From assembly GCA_012861695.1 (NCBI GenBank), contig JAAOOA010000086.1, positions 4,237,293 through 4,301,292 on the forward strand: 64,000 bases of DNA, given 5' to 3'. The notes beneath the pieces are model-generated. The model was not told the DNA's origin. It ran no database searches and worked only from the letters and a program-made list of their open reading frames with translations. Shown one piece after another: positions 21,896-32,710 of the stretch; within the stretch, counting starts at the first letter, position 1, and each line of letters begins with the position of its first letter. The translations under genes were made by a program, and so were the position numbers. The DNA comes from Trematomus loennbergii. Its lineage: Eukaryota; Chordata; Actinopteri; Perciformes; Nototheniidae.

Positions 21896-24800
21896 CATCT
21901 TCAGAAACATTGCAGTTTATGCTGCCGAAATGATTGTCTTGGAACTAAATCCAAATTGGGAGGCAGCATTTTGCTAAGCAGGTGGTTTATTTCACGGAAA
22001 ATATAATGCATGGGCATTAGTGTTCAACTCAAGCCTCCATGGGCTGCTGCATGTTTCAAACAGCTGCTTGTTTATGCTGTTTACAGATTAACTTTCTAAG
22101 GGCATTCCTCACTATGTTAAGTGTACGATTGGCGTTAGGTACCATGCTTGGGGGTATTGATTACCCTGGTGGCTCACTGTAACGTGAGACCAGTATTGTA
22201 AGGAAAGGAGCCTAACGACGGTACGTCCACATGGCAGCGTGCGTTGAAGCTTGCCGGTGGGCGTGTCTGGCGTGCATTCATCTTTTGATTGGAATACAAT
22301 TTTGCAGCCTGACATACCTTTTTTTTTGATAGAGGTTCAAGCAGCATAATATCCTGACAAATGTATCTGTACAAGAGCTTGCTATTCAACGCAAACACAA
22401 TTAATGCAAAAAAAAATGCATGTTTCAAAGGTGCACTGATAAGAAGCAAAACTTGGGTAAGGGATTTGTAATCTTGTTAAGACTAAAAAAAAACTTCTGA
22501 ATTCAGTGTAAAATGCTGTGGATCATAGTCTCCAGCTCCTCGTCTTTTCACTTTCCTCCCACTTCTTCTCTCTTCTTTCTCCCCCTTTCTCCCTCTCCCC
22601 CCTCTCGCTGATAGCAGTTATTAGTTTAGTCTTCTCCTGTTTGGGGGAGATAATGACACAGCAAAGCTTTTTGTGTCTATCAGTTTGCGTGTGGTTGTTG
22701 TTGCTCCCTGTCATTAAGCAGCCAGTCTGTGTGGTTAAAATGACACAGCTTCGACTGTTTGAAGCTGTGCCAGCTTTACCATCTGATCCCAGATCTTCCT
22801 CCAGCAAACAGGTCGGCCCCACATGCCTCAGTCCAGCCACCAAAGCTCCAGTGTAGGGCCCAGAGTCGGCAGGTTTTCCCTCTCAAATGCTGTTATGCAC
22901 ATATTCTACATCACTGTCTGCATGGCAGAACAGAGTCCTACATAAACAGCATTTTAAGAGCATCTTCCATCTTTCAATTAATATTTGAAATGTTCAAAGA
23001 TCTTCACAGATATTTGACCTACAGTATTGTACTTACTAGCTAACACAAAGAACCAAACATATCACCACTGTATGAATAGAATACGATTTAAAAAGCATTT
23101 TTTGTCTATACTGTAGATTTATGTATTTTCTTTAGACAGAATGTTCAGTAGAGATCATTCAAACTCAACTTTGAATGGTGTTAATGGTTGTATTTTATAT
23201 AGTTATAGTGAGATTATTCTCCTTAGTCTTCTTCTCTGCTCGGATTCTTACCCTTTACACCTATAAAGTAAATACAAAATACAACATCACAGAAGTTATA
23301 TCTGCCTCTGCTATGGCTTGGAATTACATATTGGCTGTATGTTCGGATATTTCTGATGACAACAAGTTAAGACGCAACAAAGATTATCCTAAAAATAAAG
23401 GACTGGAGATAAATGAGAGGCACACTACAAAGATGCTAAAGATGAATCGGCTTAATAAATGCATTACATTTAGTTTGGAGAAAGTATCCCTATAGAGGTT
23501 AAATTAATACCTATTACCACTAGATGTCCTCGATCTGACATGAAGCTCTCTGATAAATATGTATTCAGAATCTGATGAGAGAATCACAATGAGAAAGGAA
23601 AGAATACAAGCTGATGCAAATATTTTTGAACTCCATCAAATCGTACAGTAAATAAAACCCATAGGAATCCTCCGAAGTCATGAAAATGTTTGTATTAATA
23701 AATTAAAAACCCTTCATGATAAATGCAACCAACATGATTTTAGTGAAACAATGTAGTTATTTAGTTTCAAAGATTTTACATTTCTTAAAAAGAAGAGGAA
23801 ATATAAGTGATCCTGCTGTTTTTTTTCTAGGTTTTTTGGGCGTGTTGAATGTGGACACATCTGCATGTGCTGCATCGGAATGCAAACTACATTGAGGCAG
23901 GTTTTAGCGTTAACAAATGTTATTCTGCAAAGTCAAAGTAACATTCTCTGTTTTATTATGTGTTGTCTTCTTGCTGTCCTTCTTGTTTCCTCCTCACCCT
24001 AAATCTTTTACAGTTACTGTAACAGTTCAATGGAATACTCAGTAGGTGGCGATGTCGTTTTAAATATTAGAGAGATCAGAGCTGAGCCTATCAGGTTCAC
24101 TGTTTACTGTACTGGGTCAATACAAGACATTTGATTTCCAACTGTGGTTAAATGACTGAAGTACAACGTTTTTCAGGAATTACTTAGATAATATCTACAG
24201 GTAGAATTCAAAATAAATATTAATATTACAATTCCTGCTTTGAGTTTGTCACTGCTCTGTGCACCTTGGAAGTAGGTGAGTTGTTCTGGTAATCATTACT
24301 CTGCTTCTACTATCTTGTGACAATATACAAATATAAATGATCCTTAACATTTCCAAACGACAGCTTCAACACAACATCAATGGTGTACTCTGTTTGTAAT
24401 GGAACACTTTTAGAAATATTGTTACATTTTCAACCGGTCAGTTAAGCATTACGTTTTATTTTTTAAATAAAAAAGTTAACATTGGGTCTTCTACAGATAC
24501 TATTTACAGATCAATATTTGAAATGTATTTCATTGTAATGTATTTGTTTTATAATTTTTTTACATTGTATTTTACAATATAATGTTGGTTCATAATTTAA
24601 TTTAATTTTTTTACATTAATTCAAACATAATTGATTAAATAATTATTAGAATTCATTGTTCAATCTTTTTGAATTTTCTTTTAGATTCTATATTGTAATT
24701 TCATTTTTTCCTATTTTAGATTTCTATTTTAAACGTTGTGTTCTTTGTTTTAAGTGGCCGTATTGATGGATTTAAGTGGTATTATTTATGTTTTTATAAA

Positions 24801-24960
24801 TGATCCTATTGATTATTGATAAGTGTGGATGAACGAGGCATACTGTTTTTACATGTTTCCTTTCCTAAATATGAATTATAAATAGCCTACTTATCTTTTA
24901 AATTCATTATATTTCTATGTCCATCTTCATTTTATTTAATCTAATTTGACCCTCTTTTTT
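21896..24960. other. Upstream flank of mtss1, no gene recognised
   Basis: About 3 kb without a supportable ORF. A pyrimidine-rich tract lies at about 22538-22610. The interval 24420-24920 is strongly AT-rich, contrasting with the GC-rich promoter just downstream. Short frames here lack recognisable domains. Confidence 0.6.
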
Positions 24961-25136
24961 CATTAGAAAGCCTCCTCAGCTGAGGGCGGGGCCAATTGGC
25001 GGCGCGTTCACGTCCCTTCAGGCTCGCGCCCTTGCAGCCACCGCCGCGTCTCGTGCACCAGCGCCAGTGAAGCAGCTCGCGCTCTCTGTGTAAAGTTATC
25101 GTGCTGTTTCCTGCTGTCAGTCCTCCCTGCTGCACC

Positions 25137-25190
25137 ATGCGTCTCCTCCCGAAGACACTATGGGATGTACCCGCTCTGAGAAGACACTAA
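25137..25190 (+). promoter_or_regulatory. Upstream ORF 1 in the presumed mtss1 leader
   Basis: ATG in context CACCATGC opens a 17-codon frame (MRLLPKTLWDVPALRRH) ending TAA. It would be translated only if transcription starts upstream of 25137. Confidence 0.4.
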
Positions 25191-25264
25191 CCCAGGGCTC
25201 TGCTGCTGCCTGTGTCCTCTCTCTGCTCTCCTTCAGCCGGGGAAACCCTGCCGCGCTACTCTGA
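25160..25264 (+). promoter_or_regulatory. Upstream ORF 2, overlapping uORF 1
   Basis: A 34-codon frame starts MGCTRSEKTLTQGSAAACVL in a second frame and stops at TGA 25262. A third, 7-codon frame (MDHRSSE) lies at 25328-25351. Overlapping uORFs would be expected to lower initiation at 25384. Confidence 0.35.
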
Positions 25265-25383
25265 GCGTTTTCATCCACACCGCGCCGCTTTTCCTCTTTA
25301 ATTTATTTGTTGCCTGCCGCTTCATTTATGGACCACAGAAGCTCCGAGTAGAGTGTTTGTAATTTTCGTTCACACAGCTGAAG

Positions 25384-25455
25384 ATGGAGTCGGTGATGGA
25401 GAGGGAGTGCAGCGCGCTGGGGGGGCTTTTCCAGACTGTCATAGGAGACATGAAG
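25384..25455 (+). CDS. mtss1: mtss1 coding exon 1 (I-BAR domain start)
   Basis: Metastasis suppressor 1 (MIM) binds PI(4,5)P2 membranes through an N-terminal I-BAR domain and links them to actin via a C-terminal WH2 motif. This exon encodes 24 residues beginning MESVMERECSALGGLFQTVI and ending GDMK, matching the N-terminus of MTSS1 proteins. The match to MTSS1 is better than to MTSS2/MTSS1L. The ATG is in strong context (AAGATGG, A at -3 and G at +4). The exon ends in phase 0 at AAG followed by the donor GTAACA. Intron 1 is about 10.8 kb. Reading on into the intron gives only a fortuitous extension. A teleost paralogue suffix (a or b) cannot be assigned from this fragment. Confidence 0.88.
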
Positions 25456-26047
25456 GTAACATTATTATCATTTCCTGACTTGATTAAAACTGTTGATACC
25501 TCCAGCGCCTGTAAAATCTCCTGTTGCATGAAAGCAGGAAAAGCAGACATTTTATCCCATGTGAAATTTCAAGGCGTCATCGTTAATTTGCTAATTATCC
25601 AGGACGGGAGAAAGGGGGAGTGAAGTGGGTGTGTTCAGGGCCTGGTGCCTTCATTTCTGCAGTTTACTCCAACAAAATAAAGAGCCCACTGCATGTAAAC
25701 CCAGATCCACACACAGCTAACAGGATGAATGACAGTGACAGACTGTTGCAGTGCTATCACAGAGCAATGTCTTACCTTAGCTCCATACGAAAACTATGAG
25801 TATTTTCAAGAATGTTTTCCAAGGTTTTTTTTATTACGACAGGGCTGTTAGTGACTGAGGATGGACTGGTTTGGATTATCCGATAGAGTCTTGCATATAA
25901 TCTAATATAAATCTGCTTAGTTAAACTTGCTTATCCCCACATTATGTTGTGCAGCACCATAGAAGGAAGTTGGTCAGATACAGTAGTCAGTTGTCATGAT
26001 TGGTTGATTTATGAATCAACAATCAAACATGACCTTGTTCCAGCTTC
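25456..26047 (+). other. mtss1 intron 1, proximal part
   Basis: Starts with donor GTAACA. No exon, repeat or ORF of note is visible apart from a generic AT-rich intron. Confidence 0.6.
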
Positions 26048-26468
26048 TTAAAGGGACCCTATTATGCTTCTTGGGGTGTGCCCTTTCCTGTCGGGTGTTT
26101 TATATATTATGGAGTTTTTCTCCCCCTGCTGAAACGCCTCGATTGGACTCCTTTGTTTACTTCAATAACAAAGTGACATCACTATGTAACACTTGCACTT
26201 CAATTGGCTAGCGCTCCCACATTGTACGTGATAGGCTAAGGGGTGGGTCATCTCTACTGTAGGCAGTTGACCAATCATAACAGAGCCGGCCAGCTAACCA
26301 ATCAGAGCAGACTGGGCTCTGGTTTCAGACAGAGGGTGAAAAGAGGTGCTGCAGCACAGGCAGTATGAGAAACATAAAGAGCTTTTTGAACATTAGAGCA
26401 TGGAGACATGCCACAGTAGAGACACTACTGATATACACCTGAAAATGAGCAGAATGGGGCCCCTTTAA
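26048..26468. mobile_element. MITE of the TTAAAGGG family, copy A
   Basis: The ends are TTAAAGGGACCCTATTATGC and, at the right, GGGGCCCCTTTAA, so a TTAA lies at both edges (26048-26051 and 26465-26468), compatible with piggyBac-type targeting. The interior CTCTGGTTTCAGACAGAGGG recurs reverse-complemented at about 32600. No coding sequence. Confidence 0.75.
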
Positions 26469-27920
26469 ATGTGAGGATTTGCTGCTTTCCTCTGTCTTAT
26501 TACTGAATATTTTTGTTGATCGGAAAAAATACGCATTTTTGGGGGCGCTTCGGTTAATTGTAATGGACGTTGGATATTAAGAAGAAAAATAACTATTAGA
26601 TGATATTTTAGTCTATCAAATGGGAAAATATAACTTTGTTTTCTTGTATGATAACGTTGGCTCTCGTTTGTATGCATACATACATATTTGGTTTGGCTCA
26701 GTTTGTTGTTTCACTGTCTGCCTTGTTGTAGCCTACTGTTTACTAAGTTTGTGTGGGTGGGCGTATATTACTCATATGGGGATATCAATCTTCCTTACAC
26801 ACTCACATTGTAGTGACTTATTACCCTCACCTAAATCAGAAAAGGGTCACATTTTGGTTAAAAAGCGAGTCAATATAATATCCTGTAAAGTGATTGAAAC
26901 ACAATTCAGTGTGTGTCAGGGAGGTTTGTGTTTATATAGGAGTGTTTGAGGTTGTGTTAAACTAACCTCTGGATAAGTGAAGGTTTGGGTATACTGGATG
27001 CATAGCAGGTAAGGGTCTGCAGCAGCCTCACAAAGTAACACACACAGCTGTTTCCCTAGTGACATAATAACAGACAGGTGTTTTCTAACAGGTGTGGTGG
27101 TTGGTTCACAAAGGAAGGTATGGGAAATCTGCCACACCCTCTTTCTCTACCTTCCCTCTTCTTTTCTTCTTCTTCTTTAATTCTTCCTCCTCTTCCACTC
27201 CCTTTCTTTTTGCTACTCCTCTTCGTCTTTTTCTGACGTGTACCTTTTCCCCTCTCTTCTCTTTCCTCTTTTCCTTCATTCTTGTTGTTGTCATGTTTTG
27301 CTACATAAAGCCCCACCTCCCTTCCTCTTCCTCCTGCCTCTTTCTCTTTTTGGTGTTCCCCTGCTTCTTCACCTTCTTCTTCATTTTCCCACTCCATTTT
27401 CAAGCACCCTTCCATTTGACTATTCTATCAATGTTCTTACTCCTCACTTTGCTCTCCTGTCATTTTCTATTTCTATGTATCTTCTTCTTCCTATTCCTCC
27501 TCATTTGTGTCTTCTTGCATTCTTGTTTTTCTCTTGCAATCTTCCTCTGCTTTTCTTGCGACCACACGTGTTCTTAATGTGTGTAAAGATTCACACCTGC
27601 GTTCTGTTGTTTGTTGTATTCACAAACATGGATGCTGCAGATGTGAGCTGTGAGAGATTCTGCATCGTGTATCTGAACAGAGTAGTCAGTTATGGCTGGT
27701 CCAAAGCAAGCTTATGTTAACTACTTTGAATACAGTTAGGTGGTTTAATGTATTATATTTCACAAGTTCATGAAATATATTATCAACAGGTTGAATTTGA
27801 ATCTACAAGGTAACAAAGAACTGAAACTGTAGCATATTTATAGTGGAAGAAAATGATAAAGTAGCATAACGAAGGCGTCTACTTAAGAATAAAGTTTTTG
27901 TTATTCAGTTTTACTCTAAA
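26469..27920 (+). other. mtss1 intron 1, with a pyrimidine-rich tract
   Basis: About 27135-27570 is almost purely C/T on the + strand (TTCTTCTTC and CCTCTTCC runs). It creates spurious ORFs on both strands. No exon is recognised. Confidence 0.6.
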
Positions 27921-27927
27921 AAAAATC

Positions 27928-29683
27928 GGTAACACTTTATATTAAGGTACACAAATTAACCATCAACTAGTTGTTAATTAACATGCATATTAGCAGTGTA
28001 TTGGCTCTTTATTAGTCATTATAAAACACTTATTAATGCCTTATTCTACATGACCATATTCTACAAGTAATAAGCCATTAGTTGAGAGTTTTTCCTCAAT
28101 AACCCTCTAATTAGTGCTTATTTATTGCAAGTAAAGAAGTTGTTGTTCATGAGTTTTGGTCTTAATATGCTCTGCTCAATATGGGCCTAATAAGGCAGTA
28201 GTACCACAAGAATAGTAATTCTCCCTTAATAACACTTAACAAATATGATCTATTCTTATGTAACAAGACATGAAACTATAAGTGTTAATTATGTCTAAAT
28301 AACTCAAAATTAGGTATTTATATCTAAGAACATGTTCCCTATTTTAAAGTGAAGTCTTGTTCATAACCAATAAGCTAGTAGTTTGACTCCAACAGGTTCC
28401 CTATTCTAAAGTTGCCTCCTCTTCACACTTTGTAAATACATTATAGCACACAACTACTGAAATTAACCTCAACAGTACATGAACAAAGTAGGCACACGTT
28501 GAAATATCTGTTTTATTAATGAACCACTAAAGAGAGGTTCAGACACATACCAAAACATGTCAAGTTTCTCCAAGGCTGAGAACACATATGCAGCCTGTAC
28601 TTTTTAATAAAAACAGATTTGATCTATTTGTGATCATACTGTGTGACCTGTTTGTATGCACTTACACAATAGTTCTCTCTATTTGTTGTACTGTCTCAGT
28701 GTGAACATAGATTAAACAGCCAGCCAAACTCTTTTGAGAGCCAGGGAATGAGCAGCCATGCTCCTTTATTGACTTATTTGCAGTCCACTGACATTCAAAC
28801 GGAGTGAAACTATAAACAAAGAAGTTACAAGGCACTTAATAATCTCATACATGCAAGTGTAACATACACATATTAACAAATAAGACCGCTAAGTGTAAAC
28901 AAGGTAAATATAGCTAATGCTAGCTGTGCAATAAGCATGGCTAACGCTAGCATGTATGCTAACGCTAGCATGTATGCTAACGCTAGCGCGAATGCTAACG
29001 CATTTTCTCATTGTGTTTAAACATCTCCGAATGTCATCACATGAACACAATGCATGTTACTAATCCACAGTCATTGCTTTCTGACGGACTTGACCCTTTT
29101 ACTCTTCAGGTTGCATAGGGAAAATTAGTAGCAGTCTACTGCCATGCTACTCAGTTCACTTTCTCCTACTTCCTGTAGCCTACCCGGTTCCTGTCTAACC
29201 TTCAGTACACATTTTACAAAAATATAAATGTGCAAATATGAAACATACAGGTCAATATCACCTTGCTATTGTAGCTGAACTGTCAATACCCCAAAACATA
29301 TTCTTAGATATAAATACCTCATTTTGAGTATTTAGACACAATTAAAACTTATAGTTTCATGTCTTGTTACATGTCTTGTGTTATTATGGGAGAATTACTA
29401 TTCTTGTGGTACTACTGCCTTATTAGGCCCATATTGAGCAGAGCATATTAAGACCAAAAACTCATGTACAACAACTTCCTTACTTGCAATAAATAGCACT
29501 AATTAGAGGGTTATGAGGAAAAACTCTCAACTAATGGCTTATTACTTGTAGAATATGGTCATGTAGAATAAGGCATTAATAAGTGTTTTATAATGACTAA
29601 TAAAGAGCCAATATACTGCTAATATGCATGTAATTAACAACTAGTTGATGGTTAATTTGTGTACCTTAATATAAAGTGTTACC
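27928..29683. mobile_element. hAT-like element with about 400-bp terminal inverted repeats, copy 1
   Basis: The left arm starts GGTAACACTTTATATTAAGG and the right arm is its reverse complement. The match continues, with small differences, for about 400 bp (27928-28330 versus 29281-29683). A perfect 8-bp duplication AAAAAATC flanks it (27920-27927 and 29684-29691), as in hAT insertions. The 950-bp centre has no transposase. It contains a short tandem repeat (GCTAACGCTAGCATGTAT, about 28930-28995). A second copy begins at 58198. Confidence 0.88.
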
Positions 29684-29691
29684 AAAAAATC

Positions 29692-30693
29692 CATTAAACA
29701 CAAAAACCTACAATGTGTTAGAGCTTCTCTCAATACTTTCAGACTTCCTGTCTTTGGCCCTCAACTCCAAACCTATTGATTCTTAAGATAAATATTTTTT
29801 AACAAAACATACAGATAATTTAAAAAAAGCTGGTTACTGTAGTTTTTAACATACATTCTGCAGGAATAAGCACGTTAAGGCGCATATTTTCAGCGGTGGA
29901 TGAACGGTATGTGTAGGATTGAGTCAAAATAAAAGACAGTAAGTGTGCTCATGGTAAGGGAGATGCGCCCAGTGTAACAGTGCTGCTTATTGCCGGGATT
30001 GAATATATGATTTTTTAACAATGTGGCTTAAGGAAGGCAGATACATTAGACTTTGATACAACTTAAAAGTTATTCTTATAATATCTTTGATTGCTGTCTG
30101 AATACTACATTTTATTCAATCAAATGCAGCTACCTGTATACAGCGTGATGTTTCATTCATACATGTGACTCACAGACAGCCAGATGCAGGTTTTCCCTTG
30201 TTAGCATAAACGTGTGGGTGGAGAGACTTCACTCAGTCACTGTGGAGAGACTTCACTCAGTCACTGTGGAGAGACTTCACTCAGTCACTGTGGAGAGACT
30301 CCTGCTGCTCCAGGTAGGGCAGGTTGTGTCTGTGTGTTTAAACTGACAGTCAGGTAACAGCCCCGATCCTTAAACTAAAGATAACCCATGAAAAACATAT
30401 TATAATCACTAGCTTAATGTCACTATTCCTGCACGTCTGTCACTTATAATAAGGGTGTTTTTATTTTATTTCTCACAAAGTTGAGAGATTATATGTGAAA
30501 CAGTAAAGTATCCCTTTTCCACTGAAGGAACTTAAACCCTTTCCTTTGTCGCCATCTCCTTTTACAATCAGAAATGTTCAGGATACACGTCATTGGCGAC
30601 ACAAGGTGGACCATACGGCATTTTAATAAGCACAATGATGCAAGGACAGTCAAAAAATAAGATATATTTTGTATGTATTAATTTCCTTTAGGG
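29692..30693 (+). other. mtss1 intron 1, middle part
   Basis: No exon or element was recognised except the 24-bp tandem repeat at 30217-30300. Confidence 0.5.
30217..30300. repeat. 24-bp tandem repeat
   Basis: TGTGGAGAGACTTCACTCAG followed by TCAC repeats about 3.5 times without visible divergence, suggesting recent expansion. Confidence 0.9.
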
Positions 30694-31150
30694 TTAAAGG
30701 GGCCCTATAATGCTCATTTTAAGGTTCAAATTTGTGTTTTGTGCTTCTGCTGACATGTTTACATGCTTAAATGTTGAAAAAGGCAGAGTCTGCTCTGATT
30801 GGTTAGCTGGCCGGCAATGTCCTGTAATGGATGTGAGGCAGCATGTGAGGCAGCATGGGACAGAAAGAGACTTCCTGTACTTCCTGTGAGAGTCAGACTA
30901 TTGACAGGAAGCACATTTCATTGTATTTTATTGTGCGAACACCTGTGAACACCACTGTGATGCTAACTTAAAAGAAAACACTTTTTAACCTTTGCTAAAA
31001 CAACCAGATTTCCTGACTTGTTTGTTCGTGGTGTGTGGTTTAATGTAATGCCTCTGAGCATATTAGCTGAATGCTAATCACCATTTATCTTGCAAGGAGC
31101 CGTCGTCTTAATCACCTCTGAGCTAAAATAATCCTGCTCTTCTTTTTGGG
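30694..31150. mobile_element. Diverged TTAAAGGG-family MITE, copy B
   Basis: It begins TTAAAGGGGCCCTATAATGC and later has CTGCTCTGATTGGTTAGCTG, both shared with copies A and C. The right end cannot be placed, so the end coordinate is approximate. Confidence 0.55.
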
Positions 31151-31465
31151 TGGCTGCTGTGTGTCAGTATAGGGATGGTCATGGAAACATCAGAGTTAGC
31201 TCCGGTGCCTCGGCCAAATGGGTCACTTTGATTTTCGTTTTTTTTGTTGGCCTGATTATTGACTTTGACTCTCTCTCCGACATCACACTTCCTCTCTGTT
31301 TACTGTGTGATGTCAGTGGAAGTGTGTCTGATTTCTTTTAGCGGTGAAATCCAATGCTGGGATTTTTTGGGCAAATGTTCCAGGGAATTACTATTACAAT
31401 TAGCTCACTCTATCACAACTTGATGATTACTTCTTCACATGCTCATGTAAGGTTATATATATGTA

Positions 31466-32710
31466 TAGGACATATTGTGCTCATTTTCCAGTTCATATCA
31501 GTATGTAGTGTCTCTACTGTGACATGTCTCCTTGCTTTAGGCCCCGGCTCCACGAGGACAAATACGGCAAAACGCATCGGAGTAACGCAAATGCAACCGC
31601 AAAAAACCTTCCGTCCCCACGCAATATACACCGGATTGTGTCAAGCTCCACGAGACGGCTCCGTTTACATCCAAACGCTGGAAAAGCTGCAGTACATATG
31701 CCGAACCTGTACGTGGTGCTGTAACTTCCTCCACAAAAGCAGCAACTTCCTCCACAAAAGCAGCGAAGAAGAATGGTTGTCATGGCTGCACTTCTGTTTA
31801 TTCCATGGGTGGGGCCGAGGGATCCGCGCAGAGTTTTTCGCCGGTTAACGTGTATTAAAGTTTAAATCTTCCGGACAAAATTAAAAGTGCCGGTCAAAGG
31901 TCTTCTTTGTTATTTATTGAGCTTTAAAACAAATGAATAACGACGATATAATGATATATAATCATCAAATACATCTCTTTTTCCTCTCTTCTGACAGCGT
32001 CAGTGTCTGTCTCATGCAGCAGCTGATCCTGTAATGAGTGACCCGACAGTAAAAATGAACATATTTATAACTAGTTTAGGTAGTTTGAGAGGTAATTAAA
32101 ATAGCTAAGGGTGATGATCTGACTTGAAGTGTGTGTTTTGCTCCCGCTGCATCACAGCGGCAGGAGCTGCGTGTCTCCGTCCTCAGATTAGACTTCACTC
32201 GCGTTTATGTCCATATCGAGATAAAGATAAATAATCTGAATTCAAGGAGGAGCTCCTGTAGATGTTGCACAAAGAACTGTAGCATGGTCAGTAGCGACTG
32301 GAGCACGATAGCAACCCTGGGGGAGAGGCGGGGCTATGAAAACGCATGACCGTATAGGCGACTCCACGGCCCCGTTGGACCCCCCAGAGCGCTCAGTTCC
32401 CAGATCTATCCACCTTTGGACCCGTTGTCGTTTGCGGGGTATGTTTCTACGTTTCCCTTACGGCGTCGTGGAGCTTAGAGGGCTATACGCATGAGAAATA
32501 TGCGGATTCAACCAGTTTTCGTCCTCGTGGAGCCGGGGCCTTAATGTTCAAAAAGCTCTTTATTTTTCTCATACTGCCTGTGCTGCAGCACCTCTTTTCA
32601 CCCTCTGTCTGAAACCAGAGCCCAGTCTGCTCTGATTGGTTAGCTGGCAAGCTCTGTTGTGATTGGTTAACCACTTAGAGATGTCCCGCCCCTTAGCCAC
32701 GTACAATGTG
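31466..32710. mobile_element. TTAAAGGG-family MITE, copy C, split by a Harbinger-like MITE
   Basis: The sequence ATTGTGCTCATTTTCC...GTGTCTCTACTGTGACATG before 31540 and ATGTTCAAAAAGCTCTTTAT after 32540 are contiguous (reverse-complemented) in copy A, so the 1-kb segment between them is a later insertion. Outer limits are approximate. Confidence 0.75.
31540..32540. mobile_element. PIF/Harbinger-like MITE
   Basis: Perfect terminal inverted repeats GGCCCCGGCTCCACGAGGAC are flanked by TTA on both sides (31537-31539 and 32541-32543). TWA target duplications and GG-starting termini are typical of PIF/Harbinger. It is 1,001 bp and no transposase is visible. Confidence 0.88.

Larger units (their letters stand above)
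24965..25383 (+). promoter_or_regulatory. mtss1: GC-rich promoter and 5' leader of mtss1
   Basis: GC content rises sharply after an AT-rich flank. A GC box GGGCGGGG (about 24984-24991) is directly followed by a CCAAT motif (GGCCAATTGG), then CpG-rich sequence. There is no TATA box at a useful distance. The transcription start is not determinable from sequence. A start shortly after 25000 would give a leader of roughly 350 nt. Confidence 0.6.

Noticed and set aside
25456..25623. Extension of the mtss1 first exon into a 79-residue ORF
   Set aside because: A good donor (AAG|GTAACA) at 25455 and exact continuation in exon 2 show this is intron read-through.
27056..27720. Frames of 119-161 codons on both strands
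   Set aside because: They follow the polypyrimidine tract; composition is low-complexity and there is no domain or splice context.
28440..29280. Possible transposase in the centre of the long-inverted-repeat element
   Set aside because: No frame of useful length or motif is present; the centre is AT-rich with a short tandem repeat.
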